Shown one piece after another: positions 51,404 through 61,610 of a stretch of 64,000 bases of DNA. Under the pieces are notes generated by a model, which was not told the origin of the DNA, did no database searches, and was given only the letters and a program-made list of their open reading frames with translations. A program made the translations under genes and the position numbers. The stretch is from Fuerstiella marisgermanici (GTDB lineage: Bacteria; Planctomycetota; Planctomycetia; Planctomycetales; Planctomycetaceae): NCBI RefSeq assembly GCF_001983935.1, contig NZ_CP017641.1, positions 3,224,001 through 3,288,000 of the forward strand, in the 5' to 3' direction. Numbering within the stretch: the first letter of the stretch is position 1; every line of letters begins with the position of its first letter.

Positions 51404-51568
51404 ATGTTAAGTTACGCACTGCTGTTTTTCGTTGTCGCCCTGATCGCCGGAGCAATGGGTTTCGGTCTGGTCGGCGGTATGGCCTACACAGCAGCGAAAA
51501 TCTGCTTCTTCGTCTTTCTGGTCCTAGCCGTGATCTCACTGGTATCAGGTCGCCGCGCCAGAGTCTAA
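51404..51568 (+). CDS. DUF1328 (YtjA-type) small membrane protein
   Basis: 54 residues with two transmembrane helices: MLSYALLFFVVALIAGAMGF and AKICFFVFLVLAVISLVSG, ending in GRRARV. The sequence matches the DUF1328 family, widespread one-exon-size inner-membrane proteins of unknown function often linked to envelope or stress conditions. AAGGA lies 10 bases upstream of the ATG. The open frame starts at 51317, but only the part from 51404 is family-like. It is first gene of the sigma-54-controlled operon, 69 bases before the lipoprotein gene. Confidence 0.9.
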   Translation: MLSYALLFFVVALIAGAMGFGLVGGMAYTAAKICFFVFLVLAVISLVSGRRARV

Positions 51569-51637
51569 ATTAAACAACACAAACTTCCCGCATAACAAAA
51601 CGGAACACCGAACGAGAACTCGAAAAGGAACACAAAA

Positions 51638-52309
51638 ATGAAGTCGATCTTTACCGCATTCAGCATGGCAGTCACAGTCGCACTTGTTGGGTGCAGCACC
51701 GATACCGAAGACATCCAGGAAGCTCGTCAGGACTACCAGGAGGCTCAGACTGACGCCGACCAATTGGTGGCCGACGCGACCCACGACGGCGATGCCTACG
51801 TCCACGAGACCCGCAAGGCCGTCATGGAAGATATCCAGGAAGAGCAGCAGGACGTCAACGCAGCAACTGACCCCGAAGCACGTCGCGAAGAACAGCAGGA
51901 GGTGACGGAAGAAAAACGGGAAGGTAACCGCGAAATCGCGGAAGCCAAACAGGAGCGTGTCGAGGAGATCGCAGAAGCGAAACGCGATGCTCAGGAAAAC
52001 GTCAACGAAGAGAAGAAAGATCTTGAAGAAACGAAACGCGCCGCACTGAAAGACGCTCAGGCTGAACTCAAGGATGCTCAGGAATCACTGACTGCTGAAC
52101 AGCAGGACGTAACGGAAGCCAAGGCGGAAATTGCGAAAATCGAAACTCGCCTGAAGAACGCCAAAGATGATGAGCGTGCCGACATTCAGGAAGAGCTAAA
52201 CGACGCAAACGAAAACCTTCAGGAAGAGGAAAAGGACGTCGCCGAAGCCCAGAAGGCTGTCGACAAACACAAAATGGAACTGCAGAAGATTGAATCCGCC
52301 ACGAAGTAA
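51638..52309 (+). CDS. Coiled-coil lipoprotein
   Basis: 223 residues. A lipoprotein signal peptide with lipobox LVGC (Cys near residue 19) is followed by an almost continuous helix of Glu/Lys/Ala/Gln heptads (for example VEEIAEAKRDAQENVNEEKK and DLEETKRAALKDAQAELKDA). It should form a long coiled coil anchored in a membrane and reaching into the periplasm. No enzymatic motif is seen. AAGGA precedes the ATG. It is second gene of the sigma-54 operon and ends at a strong terminator, so it probably works with the DUF1328 protein in an envelope response (inference). Confidence 0.88.
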   Translation: MKSIFTAFSMAVTVALVGCSTDTEDIQEARQDYQEAQTDADQLVADATHDGDAYVHETRKAVMEDIQEEQQDVNAATDPEARREEQQEVTEEKREGNREIAEAKQERVEEIAEAKRDAQENVNEEKKDLEETKRAALKDAQAELKDAQESLTAEQQDVTEAKAEIAKIETRLKNAKDDERADIQEELNDANENLQEEEKDVAEAQKAVDKHKMELQKIESATK

Positions 52310-52340
52310 TCTTCTAAGTCACCAATGAAACGCCCCGCTC

Positions 52341-52391
52341 GGGCTGATGCCGGACGACACTCGTGTCGCCTCCGGCATCAGCCCTTTTTTT
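52341..52391 (+). terminator. Strong intrinsic terminator of the DUF1328/lipoprotein operon
   Basis: The stem GGGCTGATGCCGGA (52341-52354) / TCCGGCATCAGCCC (52371-52384) is a perfect 14-bp pair. It has an inner hairpin CGACAC/GTGTCG and is followed by TTTTTTT. Confidence 0.95.
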
Positions 52392-52785
52392 GTGCCTACA
52401 CGCCGCAGCCAAGCATTGCACTGTCCGAAACACACAACCATTGAGCCAATAAGCTATCGACTGTTGTGTGTGCAAGAATTCGCGACACTCGGCCCAGATG
52501 GTCCCGCAAAAAGTTTGCGAGTGCAGCTTGGACAGCTTGCAGAGAAAATCTAAGGCCGATAGCTGCTACGAACGTCATCCGTCAGAACGAAACGCGAACG
52601 AGCCCCGCAAACGATGCGTGATGCTGGCACGGATAGAATTCACGAGAAACTGTCGCTTCCCGTAAATCTGCGATCCGGTAGTCAGCGAGTCTACGCCCCA
52701 CCAATATCGAAGCGTGGCAATCGACGGTCACGTAGCCGGTACCGGTATCGGTCGGCCAGTTTCGCCCACACATTGCGACTCGCAA
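52392..52785. other. Gap after the operon terminator, nothing recognised
   Basis: About 394 bases up to the convergent PQQ-propeller gene. No credible gene or RNA; only a short GGTACCGGTATCGG repeat near 52738-52752. Confidence 0.4.
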
Positions 52786-55700
52786 TCACTCAATCTCACG
52801 AACGATTTCTACGCCGCAAAGGACAGTCTGGCCTTGCGTTGCGGTGAGGTCGATTGTGAGTTCGCCGCCGATTTCCACGTTGGTGAACTCACGCACGAAG
52901 GTTTGTTTTTCGTCGCTTGTGGCTTCAGCGATGTCCAGGTTGTCGATGACCTTTTCTCCCTGCAGCGACACACTGAAAGTAGCGGCTGACGCAGAGATCA
53001 CGTCCGGCGCTGCGAAGTGCAGACGGACGGTATGCGGGTGGCTTTCCGGTACGGACGGTGTCCTGGGTGCGGGCGTGCCTGCGTCAATGATTAGACGTGG
53101 ACCGCCGGTCCCTTTTCTTGACGACTGAGCCACTCGTTTACCTTTGCCGCTGATCACGAAGCCGATTGCATTGCCGGGTTTCCAGTCAGGACGATTGACC
53201 AACTGTTGCACAAGTTCCTTTAGGTCAGGCGTACGTTGCAATTCGCCAGCTTCGTCTTCTTTCTTCCACGGTTTTGGAGCCCACTTCACCTGTTGCGACA
53301 TCAGTTTTCGTGAGGTCACGTTGTGAGGCTTTTCAGCAAAGGTTGCCGGGTCGGCAGAATCGATGGCTTGGACGATCAATTCTGTCGCGTCGCTGGTTTT
53401 TTCATCCGTCGTAAACTGGATCGCCGCACTGCGGATCTTAGTGCCGCGAGGAATGGAAACTTTATCGAACCGCAAACCGATATGCTGGTTCGAACCGTCC
53501 TGCACCAGCTCAAGATCGCTGCTGCCCAATTCGACGTCGCCATCTTCGTCCTCTTCCGCGTCGTCGCTGGTTTTCGCGATTTCAAAGACCAGTCCTCCTG
53601 CATCGTCTTCATGAATCTTCATCGGAATCGTTATGCGATCAGCGTTTGTGACTCCGGATGCACCGATCCATGCCGGACTGTCGCCGTCGAGTGTAAGGCT
53701 GCTGGTACGATACCAGTCCGGCTTGCCGTCGACACGGATTTTCACGTCCGCGTACTCGCCGCCAACGGGAGGCCACTCCATCCACAACGTGCCATTGGCG
53801 TCGATGCGATCGCCGGGTGCTCCAAAGTTGATGCCGATGCGCTCGACTCGCGCGCCGGGCTTGGTCAGCCGTGCTTCATGGTTGACAGTCCACATTTCCA
53901 TTTCCGGCATATGCACCAGACCCACTGAGGTCTGATTTTGATATCCGCAACTACAAGTGCGTGTGTAGTCCGGCGCGTTCAGGATACCATTCGCAACGAC
54001 CAGGTTAGCCGTGCAGCCGGACTTGAAACCACCGAGGTTGCCGGTGCCGCCGCGAGTGGTAAGGTCGTAGTATCCGGCGGCACCGGAACGGAACGTCAGC
54101 AGGTTTTCGCTGGCGATAATGTTGTTGCACCCATAGGCGCGGCAAACCTGCCATGTCTGTTGCTCGCCGGTCAATGGATTCGTCGCCAGCACGGGTGAGC
54201 CGTCCAGAAGATTGAACGCTCCGGCGGACAGTTGGTACGAATTGGCATTTGTCAAAATCGTCGTGCCGTGCAGCATACAGGGGCCGGAGTACTTTCGGTC
54301 GTCGACTCGCCACTTCGTTGTGCCGTCTGCGGCGTGTAGCACAGCCATGCCGCCACCAACTTCAGACTTCAGACGGTCAGAAGCGGAAGCACCGGCTTGC
54401 AGCAGCAGTTTGTGTTCGTCGGAATAACTTATCCAACTGCCAAAGATGCGGTCGTTGTTCTCCCACTTTTCTTCGCCAGTCAGAATGTCGACTGCGACGA
54501 TGCGATAGGTTTCCGGAGTCGCCTTGCCGCGACGAGCTAGTTTATCTTCGATCGGTTTTGGCAACCGGTCCAGGCAGAAGACAGTGCCGTCGCCAGCCGC
54601 AATTCCGTTGTGCAGAAAACTGTGTCGTGCGTCCAGTTTCCAGAGTTGTTTTCCACTGTGGCGATCGAAGGCAATCAGCCCGGCGCTCGCTGAAGTGTCG
54701 AAGCTTTTTGAACCGAAGCCGGTCGAATTCCGACTTAGCTTCCCGTCACTTTCTGAAAAATCAAGACCGTGACGTGTCCGGAAGTTTGCGAAGCCGTTAC
54801 CGGCCAGCAGCACATCCTTGTAGACACCGATGTAGCCCCACAACGGCTGCTGGCCGTCTGACTTCGGCAATGAGATCGTTTTTACTGTTTTACCGTTCGA
54901 CGGATCCAGAAGCAGGCAGGCGCCACCGACGGCAAGATAGACGGCCTCCGACGTGACCACGTAATTCGTCCCGCGCCCGTTGGCTCCGGGGATGTGAACC
55001 TGGTTGTAGGCTGTGTCCAGCGGAGTGTCTTTGTAGGTGTCGTCAAAGTAGATGTCGGACGTCCCGAGGTCCTCGAAAACGCGGTGCCAGATGACTCGGC
55101 CCGTATAGACGTCTCGGCAACTTAGCGAGTTATGTCCTTCGACATACAGCCGGCCATCGACAACCTGTTCCGGCGGCCCGTGACCATGACGCGGCAAAAC
55201 GTCTTCGTTTGAACTTCCGCCGAACCACAGCAGACCCAACGGCGCCTTGACTCGACTGTCATCCGATTTCACAGTGTTGGCGACATCGCCGTATTGGTGA
55301 GTCCAGTCTGCAGATCCGGTCAGCGCGCCCACGCGTGTTACAACCGCTTGATTGTTTGCCAGGTTCACGGTCGCGTTTTCAAGATCAGCCTGCTTCAGGG
55401 CATCGCCAACAGCTTTCGGCACAGCACTGTCGTGCAGAACGATCAAGGTTCCGCCATACGGTCGCACGCTGTCAAACGCGGCATTCAATTCACCAGCGTC
55501 ACTGACGAGTGGCTTGGCGAACTGTTCACCGACGATGACCGCGTTGGCAATGTATTGCGGCGCTCGGTACGACTTGGGTGTCCCCGTGTGAACCGTGATG
55601 CGTGAGCCGTACAGACCAGCCGCGTCAAAGTGCCGTCGCAGGCGTTCGACGGATTCTTGATCTTCGTTGACGACGACAAGCTGCACTTTCGACGCTGCCA

Positions 55701-57135
55701 GCACGCCGAAAATTTGAGCTGCATCGTGGGCACCAAACCACAGCACGTAGCCGCCGCTTGAATCGACATTCTGAAGAAGTGACTTCGCGAAATCAGCATT
55801 TGCTGGGTGGTTTGCTGGTGCCGCACGGTTCGCATCAACGACCGGCGAACCGCTTCCACGACCTTCGCCGAAGACATGAATCTGGCCGTCCAACGTGACG
55901 GCCGCCAGACGCTGGTTGGCGGCCACCAGTCGAAGAACTTCGCCTGCAACTTTGAACGATGAACCAACGTGAGGCGGCTTTCGTAGATCGTCCGCTAATT
56001 TGATGGCTGTGATTGATCCTTCGCCAGCGGCGTACAGCGTGTCGCCAGCCAGAATCAGATCGCCGCGTCCGTCAGCTTCGACTTCCCACACCAGCTTCTT
56101 TTGAGTCTTCTTGTCCACGTCGTGAACGTCGAACGCCTGCACGACGGGCTTGTCATCTCGCATCAGAAAGGTATAGATCAGTTCGTCAGTCAGCACTGGT
56201 TCGTTGACCACGAATGATGTCTTCTTTCCGTCTTCCAGATTGTGACCTCGTACGCCACGCAGCCGTGTGTGGACGTAGAATTCGTCACGGTGAGCGATCA
56301 CCAGTGAACCACCGGTCCCTTTTCCGCCGGCGTTGATGTCGAAGTACTTCTGTTGGCCGGTCGTGCGATCCAGCACGGCTGGCACACTGCGACCGCCCGG
56401 TACAATTAAGCTGTCTCCTGCAACGCCGAGCGTCCCCTGTGGAGCGACGCCGGCAAACGAAGGAGCACTGTGGGGTTGCTTGATGTAGTCAGCAGACGTG
56501 GCGTCATTCACCCACAACACACTGCCATCAGCAGGATCGATGGCGTAGATAAACGTCCCCATGAACGGCCAGATGCTCGCCGCAAAGTACACCGTGTCAT
56601 CGACAACAACAGGGCCACCGCGCGCCGGCCATGCTGAAATGACGCGTTCGTTGCCCAGAACTTTGCGGTCCGACGGTCCGCCGCGACGTTTCCAAACCAA
56701 GCTGCCGTCATCGGCATTCACGCAGTGAAGGTACCCATCGTCACTAACGCAGATCACGCGATCCTTCCACGCCACTGGAGGAAAGCGGATCGGGCCATCG
56801 GTGAAGTAAGACCACAATTCGGTCCCATCAGCCAGATTCAGAGCAACAATTTTGTCAGTGTCGTTGAAGCCGACGAACATTCGACCGTCGCTGATGATCG
56901 GTTCGAAAATCCGGTCATACGGCATCAGGTCATGGTTGAGCGGATCGTCCCACACCTGCTCACGCTGACTGTAGCGACGTGTCCATTGCAGGTTCAGCTC
57001 CGCGGGCAACGCGTTGGCAGACGCTGCCGTATGGCCAGCATCGAATCGCCATTGAGGCCAATCATCGTTCGCAAAAACATCGAGACTGGTGATGCTGAGA
57101 AGGACGACGGCGGTCAAGCAACGAAACACGTTCAT
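52786..57135 (-). CDS. Secreted PQQ-propeller protein with embedded Rossmann/methyltransferase-like domain
   Basis: 1449 residues with a signal peptide (MNVFRCLTAVVLLSITSLDVFA). Domains: a first PQQ-like beta-propeller (WPQWRFDAGHTA…, DGTELWSYFTDGP, about 25-430); a Rossmann-fold SAM-methyltransferase-like insert (YVLWFGAHDAAQIFGVL, LRRHFDAAGLYGSRITVHTG, about 445-600); a second propeller (LLWFGGSSNEDVLP, GKQLWKLDARHSFL, about 640-1090); a C-terminal beta-sandwich/DNRLRE-like region (RITIPMKIHEDDAGG, about 1180-1350); and a malectin-like end (VRLHFAAPDVISASAATFSV). Such planctomycete proteins are exported; the catalytic role of the Rossmann part is doubtful outside the cytoplasm. The upstream gap (57136-57373) is featureless. 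Confidence 0.88.
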   Translation of the reverse strand: MNVFRCLTAVVLLSITSLDVFANDDWPQWRFDAGHTAASANALPAELNLQWTRRYSQREQVWDDPLNHDLMPYDRIFEPIISDGRMFVGFNDTDKIVALNLADGTELWSYFTDGPIRFPPVAWKDRVICVSDDGYLHCVNADDGSLVWKRRGGPSDRKVLGNERVISAWPARGGPVVVDDTVYFAASIWPFMGTFIYAIDPADGSVLWVNDATSADYIKQPHSAPSFAGVAPQGTLGVAGDSLIVPGGRSVPAVLDRTTGQQKYFDINAGGKGTGGSLVIAHRDEFYVHTRLRGVRGHNLEDGKKTSFVVNEPVLTDELIYTFLMRDDKPVVQAFDVHDVDKKTQKKLVWEVEADGRGDLILAGDTLYAAGEGSITAIKLADDLRKPPHVGSSFKVAGEVLRLVAANQRLAAVTLDGQIHVFGEGRGSGSPVVDANRAAPANHPANADFAKSLLQNVDSSGGYVLWFGAHDAAQIFGVLAASKVQLVVVNEDQESVERLRRHFDAAGLYGSRITVHTGTPKSYRAPQYIANAVIVGEQFAKPLVSDAGELNAAFDSVRPYGGTLIVLHDSAVPKAVGDALKQADLENATVNLANNQAVVTRVGALTGSADWTHQYGDVANTVKSDDSRVKAPLGLLWFGGSSNEDVLPRHGHGPPEQVVDGRLYVEGHNSLSCRDVYTGRVIWHRVFEDLGTSDIYFDDTYKDTPLDTAYNQVHIPGANGRGTNYVVTSEAVYLAVGGACLLLDPSNGKTVKTISLPKSDGQQPLWGYIGVYKDVLLAGNGFANFRTRHGLDFSESDGKLSRNSTGFGSKSFDTSASAGLIAFDRHSGKQLWKLDARHSFLHNGIAAGDGTVFCLDRLPKPIEDKLARRGKATPETYRIVAVDILTGEEKWENNDRIFGSWISYSDEHKLLLQAGASASDRLKSEVGGGMAVLHAADGTTKWRVDDRKYSGPCMLHGTTILTNANSYQLSAGAFNLLDGSPVLATNPLTGEQQTWQVCRAYGCNNIIASENLLTFRSGAAGYYDLTTRGGTGNLGGFKSGCTANLVVANGILNAPDYTRTCSCGYQNQTSVGLVHMPEMEMWTVNHEARLTKPGARVERIGINFGAPGDRIDANGTLWMEWPPVGGEYADVKIRVDGKPDWYRTSSLTLDGDSPAWIGASGVTNADRITIPMKIHEDDAGGLVFEIAKTSDDAEEDEDGDVELGSSDLELVQDGSNQHIGLRFDKVSIPRGTKIRSAAIQFTTDEKTSDATELIVQAIDSADPATFAEKPHNVTSRKLMSQQVKWAPKPWKKEDEAGELQRTPDLKELVQQLVNRPDWKPGNAIGFVISGKGKRVAQSSRKGTGGPRLIIDAGTPAPRTPSVPESHPHTVRLHFAAPDVISASAATFSVSLQGEKVIDNLDIAEATSDEKQTFVREFTNVEIGGELTIDLTATQGQTVLCGVEIVREIE

Positions 57136-57373
57136 TTGACACCTCTAAGGATCCAACAAGTGGTTCGGGGGCGGGGAGGTCGGCGGGAGTGTCACTGTAA
57201 CGCCGCAGACGCAGCCAACAAAGCGGCTGTCTACCGTTCACCACAAAAATTAACGGGACTCGTCGGCTATGCTGCATTATTGAACTGAGCCAGCAATAAC
57301 TGAGTTCACTTTCCATAGCCGGCGGGCGGCCACCGCATGCTGCCGCAATGTCCGCAGCTCATGACGGAGTCGT

Positions 57374-59122
57374 CTATTCTTCGATGATGGGAAAGCGGTT
57401 GAACAGTACGCACCAGTTCCACAGTGGATACGGTTGGCCGGCTCGCGTGCCATAGGCTGTGTCGCCAAACTTATGGATGGCCTGTTCGGGATCGGAATCC
57501 CGCAGGTTGCCGTATGAAAAACATCGCAGTGCTGTCAGAGTCTGCCCCACGGCAAAGTCCTTGCCGTTCCGGCGTTCACGATTTTCAAAGCTTAGGATGA
57601 TGTTGCCATCGACTTCAGTCACTTGCCGAATGGGAGCTCGAGCGTAGTTGTCGCCGGAATCCATGTTGGTCACGTGAAAGGCGCCTTCGGCCTGCAATCT
57701 TTTTAGTCGATTGTCCAAGGGCCCGGCGATCACCAGTTCCGTTGTTGGCTCAGTGTCGCGCGGTGGTCCTTTTTGAATCTCCAGGATTTTTCCCAATTGA
57801 CCAGCATACGGCAGTCCGTAGCTCAACGTGCAGGTCGTTCCTTCTTTCACCGGCGACTTCAAGCGGATGCGAACGCTTGTTGGCGATTTGATTTCCACAT
57901 CCTTTATTGCCAGGACCGCTCGGTTCGCGTCGCGGATCTGGAATCCATACAGCGAATGGAAAGCGTCTCCCAGCGGATACTGCTCACCCGCCAGGAACGA
58001 CTTGTCCAGCACGAGCGGAGGGCGCGGAACATCGAATTCTGCTACGACGCTGCCACGGTCAGAAGCCAGCGATGCTGCTAGAGGACGCAGTGGCTGCCAG
58101 TCTTCGCCTTCGACAAGAGTTCGATGAATGACCTTGGCCACTTGTTCGCCGTACCAGCGTTCGCCGTCGGCAGACATATGAATCGGATCACCGTGCCGAC
58201 TCGCGTAGCGGCTGTTGACGCCACTAGGAATCATGTAGTGAGGACCAACCATCGTGATGTTGGCGTCGCGGTCTGCCGCCATCAACTGAGCTTCACCCGC
58301 TGGCCCCTGAGTTTGATACGTGAACATTGGAATGTCATCCGCCTGCCCGGTGATCAATTTCAGATCGCGAGACCATTGCTGTCGGTAGTCAACTAAACGG
58401 TCGCGGTACCATTCCTGTCCGTCGGGACGTTGAAGTTCCTCGCCCCAACGACTGGGATTGATTCCTCCGGTTGGTCCGCCGTTGGCTTCTCCTTGCATCC
58501 AGATCAACGCAGCAATCGAAAATGTCTTGCCCAGAGATTCCGCCTGAACATAAGCGCGTCGCGCGTCGTCGAGACTGGTTTTGTAGTACCCACCGCCATG
58601 CCGTCGATTCTCCGGGGTTCGAGCATCATTCGACTGATCGACGCTGGATAGTTCATCAATCAATCGTCCTCCCTGCCCTGCATAGGTTACAAGCAATTGA
58701 GGATTCTGCGTGCGCTTCTGTGTGGTGCCCGAAAGCGATGCTACCAGACGCGACTTCAAATGATCGGCCATGCCATTGGCGATCGTTTCGCCCAGGCCGC
58801 CAGACTGAGTCGCCGTGAGTGGGGCGAAGGTAAACTGAGCGTCAGGCCGTTTCTCCGGTTCCACGCAATGTTGCCGCGCAGCCCAGGTGCGGACTCCACG
58901 ATGGAACATAATATTCCCCCAGCCGGAATCGGTCGGGGTCACGACTGGCACGGATTCCGCCCCTTCACACAACGATTGCCCCATCATCCACAACCCAACG
59001 ATATCCTGTTGGAAGGCCGAATGATCAGGCGACGTAGTTTCTTTTCTTTGCGAGGCTTCGTCGCATAAACCGGGGCACACCAACAAGGCAACAAGGCCAG
59101 CCATTCGGGGAAATTGCATCAT
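57374..59122 (-). CDS. Secreted sialate-O-acetylesterase-like SGNH esterase
   Basis: 582 residues with a signal peptide (MMQFPRMAGLVALLVCPGLC). The SGNH/DUF303 catalytic core has GLWMMGQSLCEG (nucleophile Ser in GQS near 49), LIWMQGEANGG near 208 (Gly/Glu block), and the Asp-His pair in GDPIHMSADGERW near 312. A C-terminal beta-domain follows (about 360-582). It removes acetyl groups from polysaccharide or sialic-acid-like sugars. It lies next to the PQQ protein, on the same strand with 238 bases between them; this may be a functional neighbourhood rather than an operon. No strong ribosome-binding site was found. Confidence 0.87.
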   Translation of the reverse strand: MMQFPRMAGLVALLVCPGLCDEASQRKETTSPDHSAFQQDIVGLWMMGQSLCEGAESVPVVTPTDSGWGNIMFHRGVRTWAARQHCVEPEKRPDAQFTFAPLTATQSGGLGETIANGMADHLKSRLVASLSGTTQKRTQNPQLLVTYAGQGGRLIDELSSVDQSNDARTPENRRHGGGYYKTSLDDARRAYVQAESLGKTFSIAALIWMQGEANGGPTGGINPSRWGEELQRPDGQEWYRDRLVDYRQQWSRDLKLITGQADDIPMFTYQTQGPAGEAQLMAADRDANITMVGPHYMIPSGVNSRYASRHGDPIHMSADGERWYGEQVAKVIHRTLVEGEDWQPLRPLAASLASDRGSVVAEFDVPRPPLVLDKSFLAGEQYPLGDAFHSLYGFQIRDANRAVLAIKDVEIKSPTSVRIRLKSPVKEGTTCTLSYGLPYAGQLGKILEIQKGPPRDTEPTTELVIAGPLDNRLKRLQAEGAFHVTNMDSGDNYARAPIRQVTEVDGNIILSFENRERRNGKDFAVGQTLTALRCFSYGNLRDSDPEQAIHKFGDTAYGTRAGQPYPLWNWCVLFNRFPIIEE

Positions 59123-59602
59123 GTTCGCCGTTTTTTCAATTGCTGGATAAAGCGTTATGTATTGTGTTGAGGCAGATTATATGAGGTGAAAGCAGCGATT
59201 CGCCCCATCGAAAGCAAGCTCAAAGCTACTCGCAATACCTGCTCACCCGTCGTTGGTCCGTCAGAACCTTCGGCATGGTAGCGGGCCGGATTTCCTGTCG
59301 TCTTTGTAACGCAGCCCAACGTCAACGCCCAGCGCCTTCATCTAACTTTACAAACATCAGGCCGGATACCGCGCGTGCGTTGGGGGCTGCTTCCGCGCTG
59401 GCTACGCTTCAACTATGTTGCCGCTGCAAGCGTCCCAACGATCCTGACGCTTATTGACACGGACTCAAGAGTTTAGGCATTCCAACTCAACGAACTCGCA
59501 ATCAGGGAAGAACTGCAATTTCAACGCGCCGATTAGCTATTCATGATGGCCATCCCCTGGCCTGATTGGTGGGGACGACGGATCGAATGAATGCGTTGGT
59601 CA
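59123..59602. other. 480-base gap, nothing recognised
   Basis: It separates the esterase from the membrane glycosyltransferase gene. Scanning both strands showed only short, unconvincing frames and no clear hairpin terminator. Confidence 0.4.
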
Positions 59603-61564
59603 CTATAAATCGAGCTTCGGTCGGGGTCGGACGGCAATGGGCTGGAAGATCCATGGGAAACGTTCCAGTCCGGTTTCGGGTTGTCGTGACATTGTCCAGC
59701 GCAGCCAGTCGGTGTTGACGATATCAATGCATAGCTTCAACCCTCCGGTTTCCGATCCAGCTCGCAAATGATAACCGGGCGGCACGGCTTTTGTGGTCAG
59801 CAGAATCGGGCGGCGTTCCGTCGGAGTTGCCTCCAATTTTGAATAGGCGACCCAGACATGATTGCTGGCTGGCCAGGATGCCACGTTCAGATCGTATAAC
59901 AAGACAACATCCGACCAGCGACACGCTTCCTGATAATTGTCCGTTTGAAATGTCGTTAGGGCGCCGAGGTCTCGGTTGAGCGTGAATACTGGGCGTGAGC
60001 GAGGCCAGCAGAGCGCAAGGCAGACGGCCATAGATATGATTGCAACCACCGAGGTTTGCCATGACCGATGCATTTTGTCCCTCGTTTGCCCGATGCACCA
60101 CAGCATCACGGTCGGGGGTAACAGCGGGACCAGATAGTGAAGGTTCTTTGACGCTGAACAAAGCACAATCGTGAGATAGCACAAAATGACGGTCGCGACA
60201 GTTTGCTCCCAACTCGATCGAAACAATGCTCGAATCACGGCCACCGCCGGCAATCCTCCGCAACCCAGGACGAAGTACCCTGTGTAGATTCCGTTGGCAT
60301 ACAATCGAGGGTACGGCGCGAAGAAGTCGACGATGTATTCGCCCTGCAAGGTTGCTCGCCAGCCTTCCAACAAACCTTCACTCCAGCCCCACAGGACATA
60401 CGACCCTGCAATCCCGGCCAGAGCTGTTGCTCCCATTATGCCCGCTTTCAACAAACGAGTTCTCTCCATCGGCCGCCAAAACAATGCGGCGATACCCGTA
60501 AGTACAAACATCACCGGCCCGGCATACAGAACCAGCGAGCCCAGAACAGTAGCAACGATGTAGGCCGCGCAATCTTTTTGCAGCAGAGCATCGAACGACA
60601 GCAGCAGGCAGAGCGTAAACAGGGCGTCGGGAACGCCGGGATTTGCCAGGTCCGCCATATAGGGGTTGTAGCCCACGTAAAACGTATTCCACAGCGTCAC
60701 CAAAAGAACGCTTAGCGACATAACCGTCGCCGTTCCCCAGGTGACGTTCCCGAAATGTTTGATCATCCGAAAGCACACCAGCAGAATACCCAGCCAACAC
60801 ACCCAATAAGAAAGGCGAGTTGCCAGTTCATGATCGCCCAGCAGCACCTGCAGCCCGACGGTCCAATAGGAATTGATCAATGCCGGATTAACGATCACCG
60901 CACCGAAGCGATCGATTGTTTCAATTTCCCAGGTCGGCAGTACGTGCTGACGAAGGCTGCGAGCCAGTTCGAGGCTCTCAACGCCATCACCGTTGAAGCA
61001 CTGCAGGAACTGTTCAGAACTAAACAGCAACACACCGGCGATGATGGTCGTGATGCTCACGCCGACTGCTTTGCGATGCCGTTGCCAAAACGATGCAAGT
61101 TCCGAAAACGATTCGCCGCTTCTGCTGACGACGATTGCCAGCCCGATTGACCAGACCAACCAGCCGACAAAGAAACTCAGACGGTCAATCCCCACGGTCG
61201 GCCGCAACACCAGGCACAATAGAAACAGTGCCAGCGAGTTAAAGGCGAAACTCCAGACATGAGTAGTCGAACGAAATCTGGTGCGGCTGCGGAATGCCAG
61301 CAGGCCGAGCACTGCGGGCGTTCCGAACAGGAACAAGGTCGCTCCTGCCGCAATCAGCACCAGTGCCGTCAGATGAGTGATCGATATCTCGCCCGCCGAT
61401 CTGGGATCGAAACAGGCAGCCGACCAGAAGTCGGTTTGACCGGTCGTCTTCGCCAACGCCCATGCCGCCAGCAGGTACATGGCCGCGGGAATCAATGGGC
61501 TGAGTACGACAAGCCAGCGTGCGCGCCTCGTGGCACTATTGGGAATGTTTGCGGGTACGGTCAC
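59603..61564 (-). CDS. PMT/GT39-like multi-pass membrane glycosyltransferase
   Basis: 653 residues with about 12 hydrophobic segments. Between the first and later helices a conserved-looking loop, ECD-like in position, contains the GDGVESLELARSLRQHVLPT segment (near 190-210) and the QVLLGDHELATRLSYW region, as in GT39/PMT-type dolichyl-phosphate-mannose transferase relatives. The C-terminal domain is soluble (from about 535). It probably transfers a lipid-linked sugar outside the cytoplasm. Assignment rests on topology and loop composition, so it is moderate. It is on the same strand as the two HTTM genes, 46 bases after the nearer one. Confidence 0.7.
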   Translation of the reverse strand: MTVPANIPNSATRRARWLVVLSPLIPAAMYLLAAWALAKTTGQTDFWSAACFDPRSAGEISITHLTALVLIAAGATLFLFGTPAVLGLLAFRSRTRFRSTTHVWSFAFNSLALFLLCLVLRPTVGIDRLSFFVGWLVWSIGLAIVVSRSGESFSELASFWQRHRKAVGVSITTIIAGVLLFSSEQFLQCFNGDGVESLELARSLRQHVLPTWEIETIDRFGAVIVNPALINSYWTVGLQVLLGDHELATRLSYWVCWLGILLVCFRMIKHFGNVTWGTATVMSLSVLLVTLWNTFYVGYNPYMADLANPGVPDALFTLCLLLSFDALLQKDCAAYIVATVLGSLVLYAGPVMFVLTGIAALFWRPMERTRLLKAGIMGATALAGIAGSYVLWGWSEGLLEGWRATLQGEYIVDFFAPYPRLYANGIYTGYFVLGCGGLPAVAVIRALFRSSWEQTVATVILCYLTIVLCSASKNLHYLVPLLPPTVMLWCIGQTRDKMHRSWQTSVVAIISMAVCLALCWPRSRPVFTLNRDLGALTTFQTDNYQEACRWSDVVLLYDLNVASWPASNHVWVAYSKLEATPTERRPILLTTKAVPPGYHLRAGSETGGLKLCIDIVNTDWLRWTMSRQPETGLERFPWIFQPIAVRPRPKLDL

Positions 61565-61610
61565 GTCGTCTCTGAGCGGTAAGAGGCCAATCGATAGTCA
61601 TGAAGGATCA

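Noticed and set aside
51195-51410. Short plus-strand frame across the sigma-54 promoter
   Set aside because: It covers the promoter, the leader hairpin and the start of the DUF1328 gene, and has no family-like sequence.
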